This document shows positions 26,451 to 35,008 of a DNA stretch of 64,000 nucleotides, piece after piece. The notes under the pieces were generated by a model. It was not told the DNA's origin. It ran no database searches and saw only the letters and a program-made list of their open reading frames with translations. Positions within the stretch are counted from its first letter, which is position 1. The number at the start of each line of letters is the position of its first letter. A program made the translations under genes and the position numbers. This stretch comes from Stappia sp. BW2 (GTDB lineage: Bacteria > Pseudomonadota > Alphaproteobacteria > Rhizobiales > Stappiaceae): the NCBI RefSeq assembly GCF_008107695.1, contig NZ_VIRG01000053.1:1-64000 (forward strand), given 5' to 3'.

Positions 26451-27125
26451 TTAATCGAAGTCGAACCGCATTCGGCGCCGCTTCGGCGGGCGCTCTTCTT
26501 CGACTTCGATCAGTGCTGTTTCTTCGGCCACAATAGTTCCAATTTCACTAATTTGCACCGGCTCGTCTGTTTGCGTCAATCGAATAGATGTTTTTCCATT
26601 TTCGTCATCAGTACATTGCGTAGCGTCAAGTTCTTCTTGCTGCACTGCAGCAGAATCACTTTGTCCGCGAAGCATTTCACTGTTCTCGGCCGATGACGTT
26701 TCCGGCTTTTCTGACGTTGCGGTTTCAACAACCTGCTTCAAGAACCCCCGACCGACCTGATAGGCGGTCTTCACCACCTGACCGGCGGTTGCAGCATCGG
26801 TGTAATCGTCTTCGTAGTCATTCAGACCGTCGAGATTGGCAAGGACGGGATTCGACACCCAGAGACGGCGCAAGGCCCGCCGGCGCAGCCGCTCCGGCAC
26901 GGTCTTGGCAAGAAAGCGGGTAAAATCGTCATCCTTCTCGAGACTGTCCGGATCCGGCAGTCCGAGTTCTTCCAGGATTTCCGCGTCGCTCTTTTCTTCC
27001 AGTTCGACGCGTTTCGCAGCTTCAAGCTCCGCATCGCGGCGCTCGATCTCCGCAGCTTCGGCTTCGCGCACCGCAGCCTTGCGCCTCGACCAGAAATCCC
27101 GTGGCTTGTCGTCGCCGGAACTCAC
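26451..27125 (-). CDS. DUF3306 protein
   Basis: A 224-residue acidic soluble protein. The N-terminus FWSRRKAAVREAEAAEIER and the central DADSLEKDDDFTRFLAKTVPERLRRRALRRLWVSNPVLANLDGLNDYEDDYT-type region (here PDSLEKDDDFTRFL then LRRRALRRLWVSNP) are the DUF3306 hallmark. The C-terminal 80 residues are low-complexity, ending in the basic patch PPKRRRMRFDFD. The family co-occurs with alphaproteobacterial formate dehydrogenases, but its role is unknown. It overlaps the DUF3305 gene by 4 nt. Confidence 0.85.
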   Translation of the reverse strand: MSSGDDKPRDFWSRRKAAVREAEAAEIERRDAELEAAKRVELEEKSDAEILEELGLPDPDSLEKDDDFTRFLAKTVPERLRRRALRRLWVSNPVLANLDGLNDYEDDYTDAATAGQVVKTAYQVGRGFLKQVVETATSEKPETSSAENSEMLRGQSDSAAVQQEELDATQCTDDENGKTSIRLTQTDEPVQISEIGTIVAEETALIEVEEERPPKRRRMRFDFD

Positions 27126-27715
27126 TGCAAAGTATCCTTCTTGCGGGCACCCGGCGCCCGGTAAACATCGGCAAGCTGGCGGATGCGCGGATCCCCGACA
27201 CCATCTTCCTCAAGGTCGATACGGTGCATGTCGCGCTGGCGCTTGTAGAAGATTTCCTCTTCGTGGTGCATATCCACAAATTCCCGGATCCAGGCAATAA
27301 GTCCCGGTGGCATCGGCACTTTTTCAACAACAACCTCGGCGGAGTCCGTGTAGTCCAGACCTTCGTGGGCCGACGCCGTCATATGAAGCACTTCAATGGG
27401 GATCGCCGGTTCCAGTTCCGGCGCGTCCCGCATGACAACATAGACCGAAGGCACCTTGTCGGACAAAGCGATCAGATAGGCTTCGGTCTGGGTGTGGTGC
27501 AGTTCCAGGCTCAAGGTCACGGCATGATACTCGATCACATCGCCGTCGGCCCGCAGCATTTTCCAGTCCGCAGGCGCCGCCCCCGGCAACAGGGATACGG
27601 GCAGCCAGGTCCATTTCTGCCAGCGTGTCACGCCAGGCCGCCTGCGCACCACCACGCCAACAGGCATGACGCGCGTTCTTTCCCTCGTCACGGACAAACC
27701 TACCTTCCCGTACAC
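27122..27715 (-). CDS. DUF3305 protein
   Basis: A 197-residue soluble protein starting the formate dehydrogenase operon. The DUF3305 pattern is seen in MPVGVVVRRRPGVTRWQKWTWLPVSLLPGA and in the tail, where FVDMHHEEEIFYKRQR is followed by a short C-terminus. It has no known cofactor motif. An internal ATG at 27667 begins the conserved domain and is an alternative start. With DUF3306 it forms a pair conserved beside formate dehydrogenases; the function is not established. It is divergent from the ferredoxin-like gene at 27898 across a 182-bp promoter region. Confidence 0.82.
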   Translation of the reverse strand: MYGKVGLSVTRERTRVMPVGVVVRRRPGVTRWQKWTWLPVSLLPGAAPADWKMLRADGDVIEYHAVTLSLELHHTQTEAYLIALSDKVPSVYVVMRDAPELEPAIPIEVLHMTASAHEGLDYTDSAEVVVEKVPMPPGLIAWIREFVDMHHEEEIFYKRQRDMHRIDLEEDGVGDPRIRQLADVYRAPGARKKDTLQ

Positions 27716-27897
27716 CGGTTCACTCCGGCGCTGTATTGAACTTCATCTAGATGCTGTAGCAAGCAACATAAATTTCAAGGCCCGCGGAAGTCGAACTTGA
27801 CGCGCACGCTTCCGCCCCCTTGATATGTGGTTTGGAAATGTCTGACAAATCACTGAAGAATCGATTTCGGACAATCCGGGGAGAGGACGCGCACACA

Positions 27898-29862
27898 ATG
27901 ACGCAACCAAGGCTTCTGCTATGCGATTGCCTGAATACTCAGGTTATCGACGCCGGGCAGATTGAACAGGCCACAGGACTGTCCTGTTCAAAGATCCACA
28001 CAGAACTTTGCCGCGGCGAAGCACCGCAGGCTGCCGAGGCGCTTCAGGCGGGAAATGTGATCGTCGCCTGCCAGCAGGAACGCCTGGCGTTCGAGGATCT
28101 GGCGGCCGACCTTGAAGTGGAAGAACCGCTTTTTGTCGATCTGCGCGACCGCGCCGGCTGGACCGCCGATAGTCGCAGCGCGTCTCCCAAGATGGCCGCT
28201 TTGATCGCCGAAGCGATCCTGCCCTCCCCCGGCGCGAAGGTTGTCGACGTCACCTCTGAAGGCACCTGCCTGATCCTTGGCGGCGCCGAAGCAGCGCTCG
28301 CCGCAGCGGATCATCTGTGCGAGCTCCTGAGCGTCACCGTGCTGCTGGACCCTGCCGACGAGCTTCCCCTTGCCGACGACCGGCGTTTCGACATCGTTCG
28401 CGGCCAGGTAACAACGGCAACGGGTGCGCTTGGCCAGTTCAAGGTCGGTTTCGATGCCTTGCAGGAACGCGTTCCCGGTGGACGGGGCGCCTTCAACTGG
28501 ACCGATCCCAAGAGCGGCGCGCGCACGGGATGCGACATCATTCTGGATCTTCGCCGGGCGCAGCCGCTTTTTCCCGCCCCGGAAAAGCGCGAGGGCTATC
28601 TGCGGGTAGACCCGGGCAATGCCGCCGCCCTCACCAAGGTGTTGCTGGAAGCCTCGCAACTTGTCGGCACCTTCGAAAAACCTCTTTACGTCCGCCTGGA
28701 CGAGCAGCTTTGCGCCCATTCCAGAGCCCGGAAAACCGGCTGCACGCGCTGTCTCGATCTCTGCCCCACTGGCGCCATCACCCCAAACGGCGACCATGTA
28801 TCGGTCGATACGATGGTCTGCGCCGGGTGCGGAAGCTGTTCTGCAGTCTGCCCGTCCGGTGCCATCAGCTATGACGCGCCCCCGGTCAGCAACACCTTCC
28901 AGCGTTTGCAGACCCTTGCAACCACCTGGCGGAAACTGAGTTCCGACACGCCGCGCCTGCTCGTTCACGACGGCAACCACGGTGCGGAGCTGATCCGCCT
29001 CGGCGCAAGATACGGCAAGGGACTGCCAGCGGACGTCATTCCGATGGAGATGGAGGCTCTCGCCAGCTTCGGCCACGCGGAAAGTCTGGCAGCACTTGCC
29101 TGTGGGTTCAGCGATGTGACCCTGTTGCTGTCGCCCGCCACGGAAAAGGAAGGCATCCCCTTCCAGACCGAACTGGCCAACGCAATTGCCGGCAACGAAC
29201 GCGTGTCGATGGTTTCACCCACCGATCCGGACGAACTGGAAGAGTTTCTCTACCGCGAACAGCAGCCGGTTGCCGCTGTGCAGCCGATCCTGCCGCTTGG
29301 CTCGCGCCGGCAAATCACACGCCTTGCGGCCAAGGCACTCAACGACCCGGGCAAGGTCATTCCGCTTCCCGCGGGTGCCCCCTACGGTGCGGTCGAACTG
29401 GATCACGACGCCTGCACGCTCTGTCTGTCCTGTGTGTCACTCTGTCCGTCCGGTGCGTTGAAGGAAAACCCCGACGCGCCGCAGTTGCGCTTTCAGGAAG
29501 ACGCCTGTCTGCAATGCGGCATCTGCACGACAATCTGCCCGGAAAAAGCCCTGTCTCTGGACCCGCGGCTGGACCTTTCGGACGACGCGCTGCGGGCAAA
29601 GGTTCTGAAGGAAGAAGAGCCGTTCAACTGCATTGAATGCGGCAAGCCTTTCGGCGTCCGCTCGACCGTGATGAAGCTGACGGAAAAGCTCGCCGGCAAA
29701 CATTCCATGTTCCAGAACAACAAGGCCATCCAGCTCATTCAGATGTGCGACGATTGCCGCGTGAATGCCGTCTATCATTCGGAAAACAACCCGTTTGCGT
29801 CAGCGGAGCGTCCGCGTGTACGCACATCGGACGACTACATCAGCAAACGGCGCGATCATTGA
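27898..29862 (+). CDS. Large multi-cluster 4Fe-4S protein of the formate dehydrogenase locus
   Basis: A 654-residue soluble protein from ATG 27898, with GGGGAGAGG ten bases upstream; in-frame ATGs at 27820 and 27838 are poorer. It carries two pairs of [4Fe-4S] motifs: CTRCLDLCPTGAI with CAGCGSCSAVCPSGAI near residues 282-322, and CTLCLSCVSLCPSGAL with CLQCGICTTICPEKAL near 510-560. Two C-terminal CxxC pairs (CIECGKPFG and CDDCR) follow. The first 30 residues hold CDCLNTQ, and the region between holds a HdrA-like or beta-like fold I cannot name. It has no signal, so it is cytoplasmic. A role in delivering electrons or Fe-S/metal cofactor to the formate dehydrogenase is inferred from position only. 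Confidence 0.85.
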   Translation: MTQPRLLLCDCLNTQVIDAGQIEQATGLSCSKIHTELCRGEAPQAAEALQAGNVIVACQQERLAFEDLAADLEVEEPLFVDLRDRAGWTADSRSASPKMAALIAEAILPSPGAKVVDVTSEGTCLILGGAEAALAAADHLCELLSVTVLLDPADELPLADDRRFDIVRGQVTTATGALGQFKVGFDALQERVPGGRGAFNWTDPKSGARTGCDIILDLRRAQPLFPAPEKREGYLRVDPGNAAALTKVLLEASQLVGTFEKPLYVRLDEQLCAHSRARKTGCTRCLDLCPTGAITPNGDHVSVDTMVCAGCGSCSAVCPSGAISYDAPPVSNTFQRLQTLATTWRKLSSDTPRLLVHDGNHGAELIRLGARYGKGLPADVIPMEMEALASFGHAESLAALACGFSDVTLLLSPATEKEGIPFQTELANAIAGNERVSMVSPTDPDELEEFLYREQQPVAAVQPILPLGSRRQITRLAAKALNDPGKVIPLPAGAPYGAVELDHDACTLCLSCVSLCPSGALKENPDAPQLRFQEDACLQCGICTTICPEKALSLDPRLDLSDDALRAKVLKEEEPFNCIECGKPFGVRSTVMKLTEKLAGKHSMFQNNKAIQLIQMCDDCRVNAVYHSENNPFASAERPRVRTSDDYISKRRDH

Positions 29863-29878
29863 ACCGGATGAGACGAGA

Positions 29879-30655
29879 TCATTGGTATTGGATCGGCGCG
29901 CCGAGGTCTGCCGGGGGAATGCGGGAGACAAAAGCCAGGATCGCGTCGAGGTCCTCAAGCGTCATCTGCACCGGCACGATGGGCGATGGCCTGGTGATGT
30001 CGAAGGGCTCGGTGACACCGTCGATCACCGTGAAAGCCGGATGCGGGTTGAGTGCGAAAAACGCCTCGAACCGCATTTGCCAGTCGGAGAAGCTGCGCAT
30101 CACCGCAAAGGAAGGCGACGAACCGATGGTCGACAGGCGCGTTGCTTCATTGACCATGTGGCATCGCCCGCAATGGAGCACGGCCAGTTGTTCGCCGCGA
30201 ATGGCATCGCCGGAGAGCAGCACCGGGCCGGAATCATCTTCCTGCTTCAGCGCGGCGGTGAAAACCTGTTCGCCATTCTTTTCAAAGGCATCGACCGTTC
30301 GCCGGCCGATGTCGCCGGTCAGCCAGTCCCGAAAGCGGGCTGCATGTTCATTGGCCTCGTCAAGGGTGACAAGAGCCCAGGTCTTGCCCAACCCGGAGAA
30401 TACCGCCCGCCCCGAAGTGTTCCCCGAAGAGCCGTCGGAAAGACGCAGATCGGAAGGCTCGGTATCATCGACGATTTTAATGCGGATACCGGTCTTGAGA
30501 GAAAAGCGCGGCAACAGATATTGGAGGAAGCCGGTTTCGGCGATGGCCTGCGGCACCCCCAGCCGGAAGGACCGCGACTGGGCCATCCCCGGCGCATGCA
30601 ACAGCATGCCGGACAACAGGGCGACGGCGAGAATGATCAAGGCACGGCAGCCCAC
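29879..30655 (-). CDS. Truncated TupA-like domain fused to a cytochrome c
   Basis: A 258-residue exported protein with a signal peptide (residues 1-25, ending PGMAQ). Residues about 30-65 (AETGFLQYLLPRFSLKTGIRIKIV) closely resemble TupA's NSGLFDYLLPIFKEKTGIEVRVV. The segment ANEHAARFRDWLTGDIGRRT with EKNGEQVF resembles TupA's C-terminal helix (GQEFIDWVLSKEGQQA, then VDGQQLF). The middle of the binding protein is missing. A c-type cytochrome domain follows with CGRCH near residue 163 and a likely Met ligand downstream. It lies on the opposite strand to its neighbours. I know no named family for this fusion; a metal-oxyanion sensor or periplasmic electron carrier are guesses. Confidence 0.8.
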   Translation of the reverse strand: MGCRALIILAVALLSGMLLHAPGMAQSRSFRLGVPQAIAETGFLQYLLPRFSLKTGIRIKIVDDTEPSDLRLSDGSSGNTSGRAVFSGLGKTWALVTLDEANEHAARFRDWLTGDIGRRTVDAFEKNGEQVFTAALKQEDDSGPVLLSGDAIRGEQLAVLHCGRCHMVNEATRLSTIGSSPSFAVMRSFSDWQMRFEAFFALNPHPAFTVIDGVTEPFDITRPSPIVPVQMTLEDLDAILAFVSRIPPADLGAPIQYQ

Positions 30656-30748
30656 GCGCTTCCTCCCTCACGTTGCTGGCCACATGCGCTAGGGTAGGTT
30701 TCAATTCGGCGCGCAGTCAATGCGCACCGCATTCAACAGGAGAACAAG

Positions 30749-30943
30749 ATGAGCGACGATTTCAACATGTCCATGCGCAAGTTCCTGAAGCAGGTCGGTG
30801 TGACCTCGCAGCAGGCAATTGAAAAAGCCGTACGCGAGGCTGGCCCGAGCGCTGGAAAAACCTTCGAGGTGAAAGCCGTGGTCACGATCGAGGAACTCGG
30901 TCTCGAACACGTGGTCACCGGTGAAATCGAAGGGCAGGACTAA
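30749..30943 (+). CDS. DUF6494 small protein
   Basis: A 64-residue cytosolic protein with a helical N-terminal half (NMSMRKFLKQVGVTSQQAIE) and a strand-rich C-terminal half ending HVVTGEIEG. It matches the small DUF6494 family found with Mrp-type proteins in alphaproteobacteria. AGGAGAA precedes its ATG. The next gene begins one base after its stop, so the two are probably co-translated. Function is unknown. Confidence 0.8.
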   Translation: MSDDFNMSMRKFLKQVGVTSQQAIEKAVREAGPSAGKTFEVKAVVTIEELGLEHVVTGEIEGQD

Positions 30944-30944
30944 C

Positions 30945-32045
30945 GTGCCGCTGACGCGTGAAGCCGCCCTGTCGGTTCTGAAAACGATCAAGGACCCGGC
31001 CACCGGCGAGGACATTGCCGGTTCCGGCATGATGCGGGCACTTCAGGTGAACGGCGGTTCGGTTCGCTTCGTTCTGGAGATCGACCCGCGGCGCATGGCC
31101 GAGATGGAAGCTCTCAAGACCGAAGCGGAAACGAAGCTCGAAGCTCTGGAAGGCTGCGACAGCGTTCAGGTGATCCTGACCTCTCATTCAGACCAGCCTG
31201 CCGCCCAACCCGCAGCGCCCAAACCGAGCGAACCCCAACCGATCCGGGCAAAACCGGCGGCACCCGGCGCCACCGGTCCGCAGAAGGTGCCGGGCATCGA
31301 CCGGGTGATCGCTGTTGCCTCGGGCAAGGGTGGCGTCGGCAAGTCGACCGTTGCGGCCAATCTTGCCTGCGCATTGGCCGCCGAAGGCCGCAAGGTGGGT
31401 CTGCTGGATGCCGATGTCTACGGACCATCGCAGCCAAAGATGCTGGGCATCTCCGGACGGCCGACCTCGCCGGACGGCCAGATGATCCTGCCGCTGCGCA
31501 ACCACGGCGTCACCATGATGTCCATCGGCCTGATGACTTCGGGCGACGAGGCCGTCGCCTGGCGCGGGCCGATGCTGATGGGCGCGTTGCAGCAGATGAT
31601 GACCCAGGTGCAATGGGGCGCACTCGATGTGCTGATCGTCGACCTGCCGCCCGGCACCGGCGATGTCCAGATGACGCTCTGCCAGAAATTCGCCGTCGAT
31701 GGCGCGATCATCGTTTCGACACCGCAGGACGTTGCCCTAATCGATGCGCGCAAAGGCATCAGCATGTTCAACCAGATGCAGGTTCCGCTCATCGGCATGA
31801 TCGAGAACATGTCGACCCACATCTGCTCCAACTGTGGCCACGAGGAACATGTCTTCGGCCACGGAGGCGTTGCCGAGGAAGCGGAAAAGCTCGGCGTTCC
31901 CCTGTTGGCCGAGGTCCCTCTGCATCTCAACATTCGCCTGGCCGGCGATGGCGGCACGCCGATTTCGATCAAGACACCCGAAGCCCCGGAAGCCTCCGTG
32001 TTCCGCCTGCTCGCCCGGACCCTGATTGCGGAGGGCAACGCATGA
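30945..32045 (+). CDS. Mrp/NBP35-type iron-sulfur carrier P-loop ATPase
   Basis: A 366-residue Mrp/ApbC protein that carries [4Fe-4S] clusters to apoproteins. The N-terminal MIP18-like domain (residues 1-80, LKTIKDPATGEDIAGSGM) is followed by a Pro/Ala linker and the P-loop with deviant Walker A GKGGVGKST (127-135). The bridging CxxC is in HICSNCGHEEH. I start it at GTG 30945, one base after the DUF6494 stop, because the longer frame to 30921 lies inside that gene. It overlaps the next gene by 4 nt. Proximity to the Fe-S-rich formate dehydrogenase genes suggests a dedicated cluster supplier. Confidence 0.9.
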   Translation: MPLTREAALSVLKTIKDPATGEDIAGSGMMRALQVNGGSVRFVLEIDPRRMAEMEALKTEAETKLEALEGCDSVQVILTSHSDQPAAQPAAPKPSEPQPIRAKPAAPGATGPQKVPGIDRVIAVASGKGGVGKSTVAANLACALAAEGRKVGLLDADVYGPSQPKMLGISGRPTSPDGQMILPLRNHGVTMMSIGLMTSGDEAVAWRGPMLMGALQQMMTQVQWGALDVLIVDLPPGTGDVQMTLCQKFAVDGAIIVSTPQDVALIDARKGISMFNQMQVPLIGMIENMSTHICSNCGHEEHVFGHGGVAEEAEKLGVPLLAEVPLHLNIRLAGDGGTPISIKTPEAPEASVFRLLARTLIAEGNA

Positions 32046-32743
32046 GCGAGGTGCAGTTTCCGCCGCTGTTTCAGGGAGAAGCCCTGACTGGCCAGGCCGA
32101 CCCCTTCGAGCGCGCCCTGGCGCTTGCCATCACTGGCACGGACCCCGGCACGGTTGTCTATAACCTTGGCGGGGAAGGTCTGCGGGCCGCGCTGATCTTC
32201 GCGCCGGAAGTCTCGCTGGAACAGGCCATGGCTGTCCTGCCGGTCTGCGGTCTGGGGTTTCAGGCAGCCCTCGGCACGCTTGCGCCGCCGGAGGTGGCCG
32301 TCCACCTGGAATGGGATGGGCGGATCCGCGTCAATGGCGCGGTTTGCGGACGCATGCGCATCCGGGCCTCCACAGAGGATCCGCAGGCCACACCGGACTG
32401 GCTGATCCTTGGCCTGGAGCTCAACATGACCAGCCGGAAATCAAGTCCCGGCAAGGATCCGGACCGCACGTGGCTGTCCGAAGAAGGCTGCGGCGAGATC
32501 ACCGCCGACCAGCTTCTGGAGTGCTGGGTGCGCCACAGCCTCTACTGGCTCAACCGCTGGCTTGACGACGGCCCGCGCCCCGTCCATGCCGAGTGGCGCG
32601 GCCTTGTTTGGGCCATGGGCGAAACTGTGGAAGTCGAAGGAACCGCCGGCACGTTCGTCGGCGTCGACGAAAATTTTGGTATGCTGCTGCGAACGGATAA
32701 GGACACGGTCCTGATCCCGCTTTCCAGCCGTCTTGAGGAATAA
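32042..32743 (+). CDS. Biotin/lipoate protein ligase-like protein
   Basis: A 233-residue protein resembling the second BPL/LplA/LipB family. The core resembles the ligase fold (FERALALAITGTDPGTVVYNL, then LGFQAALGTLAPPEVAVHLEWDGRIRVNGAVCGRMR). A C-terminal SH3-like barrel, as in BirA's C-domain, is seen as GETVEVEGTAGTFVGVDENFGMLL. The ligase's usual RRxxGGG loop is not evident, so catalysis of classic biotinylation is doubtful. It overlaps the Mrp gene by 4 nt and precedes DUF6505. Its conservation within this cluster suggests a formate-dehydrogenase-related job, but that is inference. Confidence 0.75.
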   Translation: MSEVQFPPLFQGEALTGQADPFERALALAITGTDPGTVVYNLGGEGLRAALIFAPEVSLEQAMAVLPVCGLGFQAALGTLAPPEVAVHLEWDGRIRVNGAVCGRMRIRASTEDPQATPDWLILGLELNMTSRKSSPGKDPDRTWLSEEGCGEITADQLLECWVRHSLYWLNRWLDDGPRPVHAEWRGLVWAMGETVEVEGTAGTFVGVDENFGMLLRTDKDTVLIPLSSRLEE

Positions 32744-32747
32744 TCGG

Positions 32748-33224
32748 ATGAAACTCGCCCGCGCCATTCACCTGGATGACAGCGACCGCAACGTCTTCTT
32801 TTCGCCGGCCCGCACCGGCGAATGGTGCCTGTCCGGCGGTTTCGAGTTTTCCGACTGGACGGAAGCCGACCTGACTGGCAAGGCCCGCCAGGCCTTCGCC
32901 AACGGCTGGCTGGGGCTGGAGACGTTCGGCCGGGCAACCTTCGTCGCCGTCACACCCATCGGGGAAACCGAATTTACGGCCCTGACCGAGCGCCTCGCAC
33001 AGCATTTCGTCGACATCTACGGCGCTCCGTCCGTGGAGGCCGCGCTCGGTGTGGCCCATCAGGAGCTGGCCTATATGGCGGAACTCTGTGAAGAGCACCC
33101 GGAAAACACGCTGATTGCCGTTCAGCGGGAGCTGACCGAAGACGGCGTACGTGAATCTTTCCGGACAATCGCCGCTCCTGAAGCGAAGCTGGACATGGTC
33201 GCCGTCCATGGCGACATCGAATAG
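32748..33224 (+). CDS. DUF6505 protein
   Basis: A 158-residue soluble protein with the start MKLARAIHLDDSDRNVFF and segments PARTGEWCLSGGFEFSDW and GNGW-like FANGWLGLETFGRAT, matching the DUF6505 family. It has no signal or cofactor motif. ATG 32748 is chosen, five bases after the preceding stop, as the last gene of the DUF6494-mrp-ligase-DUF6505 operon. No function is known. Confidence 0.75.
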   Translation: MKLARAIHLDDSDRNVFFSPARTGEWCLSGGFEFSDWTEADLTGKARQAFANGWLGLETFGRATFVAVTPIGETEFTALTERLAQHFVDIYGAPSVEAALGVAHQELAYMAELCEEHPENTLIAVQRELTEDGVRESFRTIAAPEAKLDMVAVHGDIE

Positions 33225-33408
33225 CTCCTGGTCTTCTGGCCGGATGCCGTTCCGACGCCCGGCACCTGCCAGCCCCGAAGACAGGGATGATTAACCAGAA
33301 AGTTTCAATAATCCCGATTGCACGTCATAATATTGATCTCTCCGGTGCGTTGCGCGCATCATGCAGCCGCTTGTTTTGATTTCAGATTCTTCCCAAGGAT
33401 GATTGCCC

Positions 33409-34986
33409 ATGTCCCGGCACACACTCTCCCGCCGCCTGTTTCTCGGAACTGCGACCGCTGCCCTGACGGCCCTGCCGCTGCGCGGTTTTGCGCAGGAGCT
33501 TTCCCCCGCCCAGACACCTGGTGTTGAAGCCCCGCCCGAGCAGATTGCAAAAGCCATCGCCGAGCTTGACGCAATCGTGGCCGACGTGATGGAGCGCAGC
33601 AAGCTTCCGGGGCTGGCCATTGCCGCCGTCCATCGTGGGCAAACCGTCTATTCCAAGGGCTTCGGCGTGCGCCGCCTTGGCGGATCAGACCCCATCTCGC
33701 CGGACACGGTGTTTCAGCTTGCGTCCCTGTCAAAACCGGTGGGGTCGACCGTTGTCGCGCGCCAGGTCAGCAAGGGCGTTGTCGCCTGGAACAGCCGGAT
33801 GCGCGATCTGTTGCCCTGGTTCGAATTGTCCGATCCCGACCGCACCGAAAAGCTGACCATTGGCGACCTCTACAGCCATCGTTCCGGCCTGCCCGACCAT
33901 GCCGGTGACGATCTGGAAGACCTCGGCTTCGGTCGCAAGGAAATTCTGGAACGCTTGAGACTGCTGCCGCTGGCACCGTTCCGCATTTCCTACGCCTATA
34001 CCAACTTCGGCCTGACCGCCGCCGCCGAGGCCGTTGCAGAAGCCTCCGGCACAGATTGGAGCAGTCTCTCGGAAGAAGCGCTCTACCGGCCACTCGGCAT
34101 GACCTCGACCAGCTCCCGCTTCGCCGACTACATGGCGGCCGACGACCGCGCCATCCCTCACAGCCGCGACGGTGACGGCTTTGCCCCGCTGTTCCAGCGC
34201 GACCCGGACGAGCAGTCACCTGCCGGCGGGGTCAGCTCAACTGTGAACGATCTGACCATCTGGCTGAAGATGCTACTGGCAAATGGCGAACATGCCGGTA
34301 CCCAGCTCATCGCACCGGAAGCGCTTCTGCCGGCCCTCAGCCCGCAAAGCTTTTCGGACCGTCCCCAGAGCCCCGATGCAAGATCCGGTTTTTACGGTTA
34401 CGGCTTCAATGTCGGTACAGACCCGTCCGGCCGTGTCCGGATCGGCCATTCCGGTGCATTCCTACTGGGTGCGGGCACCTGCTTTGCGATGATCCCCTCG
34501 CTCGACCTCGGCATTGTCGTTCTCACCAACGCAGCCCCAGTCGGGGCCGCCGAAGCCATCGCCGCCTCCTTCACCGATCTGGCACAGCTCGGTTACATCA
34601 CCCGGGACTGGTACGCTGGATATTCGAGCAGGTTCGAAGGCTTCTACACCAAGCTCGGCAGGACCGTGGGCCAGGAACGTCCGGCGGATGCAGCCCCGAC
34701 GCCTTCGCAAGACCGTCTCACCGGCACCTATTCCAACCCGTATTTTGGCGAGGTCGAGGTCAAGGCCGAGGGCGAAAACGTGGTGCTGACGGTAGGACCG
34801 AAACAGATGCAGTTTCCACTGCAGCCCTGGAATGGGCCGGTAATGGTGTTCGATGTCACCACCGAAAACGCGCCGGCAGGGTCCCGCTCGACGGTCGTCT
34901 TCAACGATATTTCGAATGGCCCGGCCGAATCCATCGAGATCGAGCTCTTCAGCGAAACGGGGCCCGCGCTCTTCGAAAGGATCTGA
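33409..34986 (+). CDS. Serine hydrolase, beta-lactamase class C/DD-peptidase family
   Basis: A 525-residue exported serine hydrolase. A Tat-like leader SRRLFLGTATAALTALP ends at GFAQ (residue 29). The catalytic SxxK is S106-L-S-K109 in FQLASLSKPVG, and the tyrosine motif is in SYAYTNFG near residue 197. A C-terminal lipocalin-like domain (about 430-525, LTGTYSNPYFGEVEV) follows, as in EstB/PBP4-related hydrolases. ATG 33409 has AAGGA upstream; a TTG at 33403 would add two residues. It faces a convergent PhzF gene and has no operon partner. A peptidase or esterase role is more likely than beta-lactamase; substrate unknown. Confidence 0.88.
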   Translation: MSRHTLSRRLFLGTATAALTALPLRGFAQELSPAQTPGVEAPPEQIAKAIAELDAIVADVMERSKLPGLAIAAVHRGQTVYSKGFGVRRLGGSDPISPDTVFQLASLSKPVGSTVVARQVSKGVVAWNSRMRDLLPWFELSDPDRTEKLTIGDLYSHRSGLPDHAGDDLEDLGFGRKEILERLRLLPLAPFRISYAYTNFGLTAAAEAVAEASGTDWSSLSEEALYRPLGMTSTSSRFADYMAADDRAIPHSRDGDGFAPLFQRDPDEQSPAGGVSSTVNDLTIWLKMLLANGEHAGTQLIAPEALLPALSPQSFSDRPQSPDARSGFYGYGFNVGTDPSGRVRIGHSGAFLLGAGTCFAMIPSLDLGIVVLTNAAPVGAAEAIAASFTDLAQLGYITRDWYAGYSSRFEGFYTKLGRTVGQERPADAAPTPSQDRLTGTYSNPYFGEVEVKAEGENVVLTVGPKQMQFPLQPWNGPVMVFDVTTENAPAGSRSTVVFNDISNGPAESIEIELFSETGPALFERI

Positions 34987-35008
34987 CGTCACATCAGGGC
35001 GGCGGGTT

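Noticed and set aside
27716..27897. FNR-type site in the divergent formate dehydrogenase promoter region
   Set aside because: TTGAT occurs near 27820 but there is no matching ATCAA at the correct spacing.
31613..32743. A longer start for the ligase-like gene inside the Mrp gene
   Set aside because: The upstream codons are a shadow frame of the Mrp gene; ATG 32042 overlaps the Mrp stop as in a normal coupled pair.
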